A DNA stretch of 64,000 nucleotides from Streptomyces acidiscabies. GTDB lineage: Bacteria; Actinomycetota; Actinomycetes; Streptomycetales; Streptomycetaceae. This document shows positions 57,641 to 64,000 of this stretch, piece after piece. Position 1 is the stretch's first letter, and every line of letters begins with the position of its first letter. The stretch covers positions 3,120,001-3,184,000 of the forward strand of contig NZ_JAGJBY010000001.1 in assembly GCF_020010905.1 (NCBI RefSeq), written 5' to 3'. Made by a program: the position numbers and the translations under genes. The notes below the pieces were generated by a model that was given only the letters and a program-made list of their open reading frames with translations, ran no database searches and was not told the DNA's origin.

Positions 57641-60600
57641 TGGTCGCCCTCCAAGTCGCCTTCAAGCTCCAGGTACGTGGCACGCAGCCGCTCCAGCGTG
57701 TCCGCGTCGGGCTCCGCCCACAGCCCACGGTCGGCGGCCTCAAGCAGCCGCTCCGTAATCCCGCGCAGCGCCCACGGGTTGGACTTCTTCATGAAGTCGC
57801 GGTTCTCCGGGTCGAAGACGTACTCGGCGCTGAGCTTCTCGTACATCCAGTCGTCGACCACACCGGCCGTCGCGTCGTACCCGAACAGGTAATCCACGGT
57901 CGCGGCCATCTCGAACGCGCCCTTGTACCCGTGTCGCCGCATCGCAGCCATCCAGCGGGGGTTGACCACGCGCGCGCGGAACACGCGGTGGGTCTCCTCG
58001 CCGAGCGTGCGGGTTTTCACCTGGTCCGGTGTCGCCGAATCCCCCACGTACGCCTCGGGGTTGGTGCCGGTGAGGTGCCGGACCATGGCGACCATGCCGC
58101 CGTGGTACTGGAAGTAGTCGTCGGCGTCGACGAGGTCGTGCTCGCGGGTGTCGACGTTCTTCGCGGCGACAGCGATCCGCTTGAACGCCATCTCCATGTC
58201 CCCCCGAGCCGCCCGCCCGTCCAGCCCGCGCCCGTACGCGTAACCACCCCACACCGCGTACACCTCGGCGAGATCCGCGTCCGACCGCCAGTTCCGCGCG
58301 TCGATCAGCGGCAGCAACCCGGCCCCGTACGCACCCGGCTTGGAGCCGAAGATGCGAGCCGTGGCCCGGCGTCGGTCGCCGTGCTCGGCCGTGTCCTCGT
58401 CGGCGTGCGCCTTGACGAAGTTCCCCGTGGCGGGCTCGTCCAGGTCCGCGACCGCGCGTACGGCGTCGTCGAGCAGGCCGACGACGTGCGGGAACGCGTC
58501 CCGGAAGAAGCCGGAGATGCGGACGGTGACGTCGATGCGGGGGCGGCCCAGCTCGTCCAGGGGGACGACCTCGAACCCGGTGACGCGGCGGGACGCGTCG
58601 TCCCACACGGGACGGCAGCCCAGCAGCGCGAGGATCTCGGAGATGTCGTCGCCCTGGGTGCGCATCGCGGAGGTGCCCCAGACGGTGAGCCCGACGGACT
58701 TCGGGTACTCCCCGGTGTCCGCCAGGTACCGCTGCACGAGCGAGTCGGCGAGCGCCTGCCCGACCTCCCAACTCAGCCGCGAGGGAATGGCCTTGGGGTC
58801 GACGGAGTAGAAGTTGCGGCCGGTCGGCAGGACGTTGACGAGACCGCGCGTCGGCGACCCGGAGGGCCCGGCGGGGACGTAACCCCCGTCCAGCGCACGC
58901 AAGATGTGACCGATCTCGTCCGTCGTCCGGGCCAGCCGGGGCACGACCTCCTCGCAGGCGAACGTCAACACGGCCACGGCGTCCGGCAGTTCGGTCCCGA
59001 GCACCTCACGCACCAGAGCGGGCACGCCCTCCACCGCCCAGCCCCGCTCCTCCATCCCGAGCGCGACCCGCCGGCACAGCTGCTCCAGCAGGTCGATCGC
59101 GTCGGCGGCGGTCCGCGCGGGACCCTCCACCAGCTCGCTCAACTCCACCGGCACCTTCAGCGCGGCCCCCGGCTCGGCGAGCAACTCCTTCTCGACCAGC
59201 CCGAAATGGGCGGCGAAGGAGGCCCGCAGACCCGGCAGCGCGTTCGCCTGGCCGCCCCACACCTGGGAGGCCCGCAGCACGGCCAGCACGAGGTTCACAC
59301 GAGCCTCGTCGACCGGTCCGCCGCCGAGGATGTGCAGCCCGTCGCGGATCTGCACGTCCTTGATCTCGCAGAGGTAGCCGTCGATGTGCATGACGAACTC
59401 GTCGAAGGCGTCGTCCCCCGGCTGCTCGTCGACATGCAGGTCGTGATGCAGCTCGGCGGCCTTCACCAGCGTCCAGATCTGCGCCCGCACCGCAGGCGCC
59501 TTCACCGGGTCGAGATCGCTCACGAGGGCGTACTCGTCGAGGAGTTGCTCCAGCTTCGCGAGGTCCCCGTACGTGTCCGCGCGGGCCATCGGCGGCACCA
59601 GGTGGTCGACGACGGTCGCGTGCCCGCGCCGCTTCGCCTGCGTCCCCTCGCCGGGGTCGTTGACGATGAACGGGTAGATCAGCGGCAGTTCACCGAGTAC
59701 GGCGTCGGGGGCGCAACCGCCGCTCAGGCCGAGGCCCTTGCCCGGCAGCCACTCCATCGTGCCGTGCTTGCCCATGTGGATGATCGCGTCCGCGCCGAAC
59801 GAGTTGTCGAGCCAGCGGTACGCGGCCATGTAGTGGTGCGACGGCGGCATGTCCGGGTCGTGGTAGATCGCGATCGGGTTCTCCCCGAAGCCGCGCGGCG
59901 GCTGGATCATCACGACGACGTTCCCGAACTGGAGGGAGGCCAGGACGATGTCGTCGCCGTCCACGTACAGCGACCCCGGCGGCTCGCCCCACGCCTCGGT
60001 CATCGCGTCCCGCAACTCCGGGTCCAGCTTGTCGAACCACGCCTGGTAGTCGGCGAGCGGCACCCGCGCGGGCGCGGACGCCAACTGCGCCTCGGTCAGC
60101 CACTCCACGTCATGCCCACCGGCCTCGATGAGCCGGTGGATCAACTCGTCGCCCTCGGACGGGTATCCACTGACCCCGTACCCGGCGTCCCGCAGCGCGT
60201 CCAGCACCCGCACCGCCGAAGCGGGCGTGTCCAGACCGACCGCGTTGCCGACCCGGGAGTGCTTCGTCGGGTACGCCGTGAAGACCAGCGCGACCTTCTT
60301 CTCCGCGTTCGGCTTGTGCTTCAACTGCGCGTGCCGTACGGCGATTCCGGCGACCCGCCCGGCCCGCTCGGGGTCGGCGACGTACACCGGGACGTCGTCC
60401 GGGCCCTGCTCCTTGAAGGAGAACGGGACGGTGATGATCCGGCCGTCGAACTCGGGGATCGCGACCTGCATCGCCGCGTCCATGGGGGAGAGCGCGGCGT
60501 CCGACTCGTCCCACGCGGCCCGCGACGAGGTGAGGCAAAGCCCTTGCAGCACAGGGATGTCGAGGTCGGCGAGCGCGCCGATGTCCCACGCCTCCTCGTC

Positions 60601-61287
60601 ACCGCCGGCCGAGGCGTCCGAGGCGTGCGTGCCCCCGGCCGCGAGGACGGTCGCCACCAACGCGTCGGCCCCGCCCAGGAGTTCGTACAGCCCGGCGTCC
60701 GCACCGCGCAGCGAACCGCAGTACACGGGAAGGGCGTTGGCGCCGCGCGCCTCGATCGCGTCGCACAGGGTGTCGACGAAGGAGGTGTTGCCGCTCAACT
60801 CGTGGGCCCGGTAGAAGAGGACGCCGACGGTGGGACGGCCCTCGACGCAGGCACGCTCCCCGCGAACGCCGAACTCCGGCATCTTCTGCGGCTCTTCGAA
60901 CCCCTCACCGGTCAACAGCACGGTGTCGGAGAGGAATCGGGCGAGTTCGACGAGGTTCGCCGACCCGCCCTCGACGAGGTAGCGCAGCGCCTCCGCCACG
61001 ACCCCGGCCGGCACCGACGACTCGGCCATCAGCTCCGCGTCGGGTACGGCCTCGCCACCGAGCAACACGGTAGGAATACCCGCCGACTTGAGCGCCGCGA
61101 GCCCGTCCTCCCAGGCCCGCTTGCCGCCCAGGAGCCGGACGACAGCGATGTCGGCGCCCTCGATCAGCGCCGGGAGTTCCCCGGCGACGTCCACCCGGGT
61201 CGGGTTGCCGATCCGGTACGGGGCGCCGGAGGCGCGCGCCGCCAACAGGTCCGTGTCGGCGGTCGACAACAGCAAAACTGTGCTCAT
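57637..61287 (-). CDS. cobN: cobaltochelatase large subunit CobN
   Basis: This 1216-residue protein is of the CobN/BchH/ChlH family and binds the tetrapyrrole (hydrogenobyrinic acid a,c-diamide) and cobalt. Family marks are [40 protein letters not shown] and [20 protein letters not shown], here [19 protein letters not shown], with [19 protein letters not shown] late. It is full length, with no frameshift. It works with an I/D-type ATPase, most likely the next gene in the operon. ATG 61287 overlaps the cobQ stop. Confidence 0.96.
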   Translation of the reverse strand: MSTVLLLSTADTDLLAARASGAPYRIGNPTRVDVAGELPALIEGADIAVVRLLGGKRAWEDGLAALKSAGIPTVLLGGEAVPDAELMAESSVPAGVVAEALRYLVEGGSANLVELARFLSDTVLLTGEGFEEPQKMPEFGVRGERACVEGRPTVGVLFYRAHELSGNTSFVDTLCDAIEARGANALPVYCGSLRGADAGLYELLGGADALVATVLAAGGTHASDASAGGDEEAWDIGALADLDIPVLQGLCLTSSRAAWDESDAALSPMDAAMQVAIPEFDGRIITVPFSFKEQGPDDVPVYVADPERAGRVAGIAVRHAQLKHKPNAEKKVALVFTAYPTKHSRVGNAVGLDTPASAVRVLDALRDAGYGVSGYPSEGDELIHRLIEAGGHDVEWLTEAQLASAPARVPLADYQAWFDKLDPELRDAMTEAWGEPPGSLYVDGDDIVLASLQFGNVVVMIQPPRGFGENPIAIYHDPDMPPSHHYMAAYRWLDNSFGADAIIHMGKHGTMEWLPGKGLGLSGGCAPDAVLGELPLIYPFIVNDPGEGTQAKRRGHATVVDHLVPPMARADTYGDLAKLEQLLDEYALVSDLDPVKAPAVRAQIWTLVKAAELHHDLHVDEQPGDDAFDEFVMHIDGYLCEIKDVQIRDGLHILGGGPVDEARVNLVLAVLRASQVWGGQANALPGLRASFAAHFGLVEKELLAEPGAALKVPVELSELVEGPARTAADAIDLLEQLCRRVALGMEERGWAVEGVPALVREVLGTELPDAVAVLTFACEEVVPRLARTTDEIGHILRALDGGYVPAGPSGSPTRGLVNVLPTGRNFYSVDPKAIPSRLSWEVGQALADSLVQRYLADTGEYPKSVGLTVWGTSAMRTQGDDISEILALLGCRPVWDDASRRVTGFEVVPLDELGRPRIDVTVRISGFFRDAFPHVVGLLDDAVRAVADLDEPATGNFVKAHADEDTAEHGDRRRATARIFGSKPGAYGAGLLPLIDARNWRSDADLAEVYAVWGGYAYGRGLDGRAARGDMEMAFKRIAVAAKNVDTREHDLVDADDYFQYHGGMVAMVRHLTGTNPEAYVGDSATPDQVKTRTLGEETHRVFRARVVNPRWMAAMRRHGYKGAFEMAATVDYLFGYDATAGVVDDWMYEKLSAEYVFDPENRDFMKKSNPWALRGITERLLEAADRGLWAEPDADTLERLRATYLELEGDLEGDQ

Positions 61288-62792
61288 GCGGGCGCTCCCG
61301 GGGGGATGAAGGGCAGTCCTTGCGGCGCTCCCGACTCGATGAGTCGCAGAAGCGCATCTGTGTCCGCGTGCTGTTCGATCAAGTCGCCGAGCAGATCGAG
61401 CTGTTGCTCGCGCAGCGCGGCGAACGAGGTGTCGGCGGCGGGCACGAAGCGGCGGCCCGCGGCGGCGGCCACCTCGCGCAGGAAGGCCCGCCGGAAACCG
61501 TCCGACTCCAGCGAGCCGTGCCAGTGCGTACCCCAGACGGCGCCGACCCGGCAGCCGTCCAGGAAGGGTTCGCCCCCATCGACCGAGGCGATCCCATGGT
61601 GGATCTCGTACCCCTCGACCCGCTCCCCGAGGGCCTCGCCCACCGGCCGGGTCAAGGTCTTCTCACGGGCGAACCGCACCCGCACGGGCAGCAGTCCGAG
61701 CCCGTCGACGACCCCGGCGCGCGACTCGACGTCGTCCTCGATCCGCTCGCCGAGCAGCTGAAAACCGCCGCAGATCCCCAGAGTTGGCCTCCCGGCGGCG
61801 GCCCTGCGCGCCAGCTCGACGGCCAGCCCTCGCGCCTTGAGCCACTCAAGTGCCTTCACCGTCCCCCGAGTTCCGGGTACGACGACCAGGTCCGCGTCCG
61901 CGAGTTCCTCCGGCCGGTCCACGAACCGCACCACCACGCCGGGTTCGGCGGCCAGCGCGTCCACGTCCGTGAAGTTCGACATCAACGGCACGGCGCAGAC
62001 GGCGACCCGGAGGATCTCGTCACCGACCGGCGGTGCGAGTGAGGACTCCCGTACGGCGCCCCGCAGGGACACCGCCATGCCGTCCTCCTCGTCGATCCCG
62101 AGGCCCGGCCTGAACGGCAGCACCCCGTACGTCGACCGTCCGGTCAGCCCGCGCAGCATCTCCAACCCCGGTTCCAGCAGCGACACATCGCCGCGGAACT
62201 TGTTCACCAGGAACCCGGCGACCAGCGCCTGGTCCTCCGGCGAGAGCAGGGCGACCGTCCCGAAGAACGAGGCGAAGACGCCGCCCCGGTCGATGTCCCC
62301 GACCACCAGCACGGGGAGCCTCGCGCCCCGGGCGATGCCCATGTTGACGATGTCGGTGCGCCGCAGATTGATCTCGGCGGGGGAACCGGCGCCCTCGCAG
62401 ATCACCGCGTCGTGCGTGGACCGGAGTTCGGCGAGGCAGTCGAGCACCGTCCCGAGAAGCTGCTCCTGCCGCCCCCCGTGATACCGGCGCGCGTCCATCT
62501 CGCCGACGGGCTTCCCCATCAGCACGACCTGACTGCTCCGCTCCCCGCCGGGCTTCAGCAGCACGGGGTTCATCAGCACGGTCGGCTCGATCCGGCACGC
62601 CTGCGCCTGCATGGCCTGCGCCCGCCCGATCTCGGCACCCTCGCGGGTCACGAACGAGTTGAGGGACATGTTCTGCGCCTTGAACGGCGCGACCTTCACG
62701 CCCTGCCGTACGAGCCACCGACAGATCCCGGCGGTGACGACACTCTTCCCGGCGTCGGAGGTGGTCCCGGCAACCAGTAGCCCGCCGCTCAT
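61284..62792 (-). CDS. cobQ: cobyric acid synthase CobQ
   Basis: This 502-residue amidotransferase has an N-terminal ATP-binding domain ([40 protein letters not shown]) and a C-terminal glutaminase domain with the nucleophile in [13 protein letters not shown]. It amidates side chains b, d, e and g using glutamine. ATG 62792 overlaps the cobD stop; a longer frame up to 62864 would run into cobD. Confidence 0.95.
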   Translation of the reverse strand: MSGGLLVAGTTSDAGKSVVTAGICRWLVRQGVKVAPFKAQNMSLNSFVTREGAEIGRAQAMQAQACRIEPTVLMNPVLLKPGGERSSQVVLMGKPVGEMDARRYHGGRQEQLLGTVLDCLAELRSTHDAVICEGAGSPAEINLRRTDIVNMGIARGARLPVLVVGDIDRGGVFASFFGTVALLSPEDQALVAGFLVNKFRGDVSLLEPGLEMLRGLTGRSTYGVLPFRPGLGIDEEDGMAVSLRGAVRESSLAPPVGDEILRVAVCAVPLMSNFTDVDALAAEPGVVVRFVDRPEELADADLVVVPGTRGTVKALEWLKARGLAVELARRAAAGRPTLGICGGFQLLGERIEDDVESRAGVVDGLGLLPVRVRFAREKTLTRPVGEALGERVEGYEIHHGIASVDGGEPFLDGCRVGAVWGTHWHGSLESDGFRRAFLREVAAAAGRRFVPAADTSFAALREQQLDLLGDLIEQHADTDALLRLIESGAPQGLPFIPPGAPA

Positions 62793-63745
62793 ACGCTGGC
62801 CCCCTTTTTCAGCAACCGTTTGCACAACATCCGTCCAGCGACTGTCGCCCCCAGCGCCAGCCAACTCACCCGCCGCGACAGCCGTACCGCCCGCTCGATG
62901 TCCCCGACAACAACCCCCCGCCCACCCCCATTGAGCACAGGCCGATGCTCAACACGACCCGCATAAGACAAGGTCCCCCCCATCCGCACCCCCAACGCCC
63001 CCGCGAACGACGCCTCCACCGGCCCCGCATTGGGGCTCGGATGCCTCACCGCGTCCGCCCGCCAGGCCCGCACAGCCCCCCGCGCATCGTCCCCGGCAAC
63101 ACACGCGAGCACGGCCGTCAGCCGAGCCCCCGGCCACCCGGCGACATCGTCGAGCCGAGCGGACGCCCACCCGTACCGCAGATGCCGAGCCGACCGGTGC
63201 CCCACCATCGCGTCGAGCGTGTTGACGGCCCGGAACCCGAGCAGCCCCGGCACCCCGCCCACGGCCCCCCACACCAGCGCGCCCACCACCGCGTCGGACG
63301 TGTTCTCAGCAACCGATTCCACAACGGCCCGCGCGATCCCGTCGGCGTCCAGCGCCTGCGGATCGCGCCCGCACAGATGCGGCAGCCGCGCCCGCGCCGC
63401 GTCGACGTCCCCGGCCTCCAGTGACCGCCCGATGTGCCGGGCCTCGCGGGCGAGGGAGGTACCACCGACGACCGCCCAGGTGGCGACGCCGGTCAGGGCG
63501 AGGGAAGCGGCGGGGGAGCGACGTACGGAAGCCTGCAAGGCCGCGCCGAGAGCCACCGCGCCCCCCGCGCAGACGGCAGTGTGCAGCGCCCCCCACCCTC
63601 GGTGGTCGCGCCACAACACCCGCTCCACAGACATCGCGGCGCGCCCGAACGCGGCGACCGGATGCCCCCGGCGGGGATCGCCGAACAGCAGGTCACCGAG
63701 GAGTCCGGCGGCGGCGCCGTACGCGTAGATGCGATCGGCACCCAT
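62789..63745 (-). CDS. cobD: adenosylcobinamide-phosphate synthase CobD/CbiB
   Basis: This 318-residue membrane protein has several hydrophobic segments. CbiB-type motifs are [35 protein letters not shown] and [20 protein letters not shown]. It attaches the aminopropanol (phosphate) to the corrin f side chain. It is the first gene of the long operon cobD-cobQ-cobN-chelatase-cobO-cobB-cobI. A cobalamin riboswitch lies about 105 bases upstream on the same strand. Confidence 0.95.
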   Translation of the reverse strand: MGADRIYAYGAAAGLLGDLLFGDPRRGHPVAAFGRAAMSVERVLWRDHRGWGALHTAVCAGGAVALGAALQASVRRSPAASLALTGVATWAVVGGTSLAREARHIGRSLEAGDVDAARARLPHLCGRDPQALDADGIARAVVESVAENTSDAVVGALVWGAVGGVPGLLGFRAVNTLDAMVGHRSARHLRYGWASARLDDVAGWPGARLTAVLACVAGDDARGAVRAWRADAVRHPSPNAGPVEASFAGALGVRMGGTLSYAGRVEHRPVLNGGGRGVVVGDIERAVRLSRRVSWLALGATVAGRMLCKRLLKKGASV

Positions 63746-63849
63746 CGGCTCAGCCGGCCGTGGGAACGGTCAGCGGTCGGAGTCGGTACCTCAATCGGCG
63801 GCCGAGCATGGCGATATGTCCTCACTCAGGGTGTCCACGCCCTGGTTCG

Positions 63850-63975
63850 ACGAGACCGGCGGTGGGAGTTCCTGGCTCCCGGGGATGACTACCCCGGTCA
63901 CAGTGGCGGGACCGCGCCGGATTCGCACCGGACTTCCTCCTGAGCCGCCGTACATGGCCCTGGCAGTCCACCACG
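63850..63975 (-). promoter_or_regulatory. cobalamin riboswitch in the cobD leader
   Basis: On the minus strand the order of conserved blocks is GGAAGTCCGGTGCGAATCCG, then GCGGTCCCGCCACTGT, then GGGAGCCAGGAACTC, the last being the B12 box (about 63866-63878). These match the core of the adenosylcobalamin riboswitch class in sequence, order and spacing. The 5' edge could extend further towards 64000. It should lower expression of the cobD-to-cobI operon when cobalamin is plentiful, by blocking translation or ending transcription. I see no clear terminator stem before the cobD ATG, which favours control of translation. Confidence 0.9.
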
Positions 63976-64000
63976 GGCCTCAAACAGCCGTCAACTCACC

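Noticed and set aside
57931..61761. A 1276-codon open frame on the plus strand opposite cobN
   Set aside because: It is the mirror of a very GC-rich gene; its product is dominated by Arg, Val, Gly and Asp repeats with no domain, while the minus strand encodes a complete CobN.
1..64000. Prophage, integrase, conjugative element or attachment site
   Set aside because: No phage, transposase or recombinase protein motifs and no tRNA gene were recognised; gene content and composition look chromosomal throughout.

Overview
The window is chromosomal DNA of a Streptomyces-type actinomycete. GC content is very high, third codon positions are almost all G or C, GTG starts are common, and neighbouring genes often share 4-base ATGA or GTGA overlaps. 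Families typical of the genus are present: TerD, a SigE-type sigma factor, an LAETG-anchored protein, and an ABC sugar importer without its own ATPase. I recognised no tRNA, rRNA, CRISPR array, insertion sequence or prophage.

Layout. (1) 1-5267: the 3' end of a secreted subtilase, a two-domain TerD protein, an MFS exporter and an MBL-fold hydrolase. (2) 5388-26301: a pectin-utilisation locus. It starts with a GntR/FCD regulator, a DapA-type lyase/dehydratase and an IlvD/Edd sugar-acid dehydratase. Two sugar ABC permeases, a PL1 pectate lyase, a Gfo/Idh/MocA oxidoreductase, a PmoA-like protein and a GH43 enzyme follow. Next come a PL1-CE8 fusion, the sugar-binding lipoprotein, a CE12 acetylesterase, a second PL1 lyase, two pectin methylesterases and a PL9 lyase. 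A PL4 rhamnogalacturonan lyase lies convergently at the end. (3) 26435-45633: a sigma factor with a putative anti-sigma partner, a purine permease, a penicillin-binding protein, a GNAT enzyme, an IclR/aldehyde dehydrogenase divergent pair, small unknowns, a DsbA-like protein, two class V aminotransferases, a MarR/old-yellow-enzyme divergent pair, a DinB protein, a polar amino-acid ABC system, an amidohydrolase and the LAETG protein. (4) 45758-64000: a cobalamin cluster in two minus-strand operons, cobM-cobL-cobJ/cbiG-cobH-cbiX-cobC and cobD-cobQ-cobN-chelatase-cobO-cobB-cobI, separated by a plus-strand ZIP metal transporter. A cobalamin riboswitch lies in the leader of cobD.

How the genes fit together. 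The secreted lyases and esterases would demethylate, deacetylate and cut homogalacturonan and rhamnogalacturonan, and GH43 would trim side chains. The ABC importer would take up the fragments. The two sugar-acid enzymes, with the aldehyde dehydrogenase at 32.5 kb, could form an oxidative route to 2-oxoglutarate, but the substrate is not proven. The cobalamin cluster covers much of corrin-ring methylation, cobalt insertion, amidation, adenosylation and side-chain attachment. It mixes genes of the early- and late-cobalt pathways.

Other points of note are a dispersed repeat of about 33-50 bp (three copies plus partial relatives), a palindromic insertion inside cobB, LacI-like half-palindromes near pectin genes, and clear MarR and IclR operator candidates in two divergent promoters.
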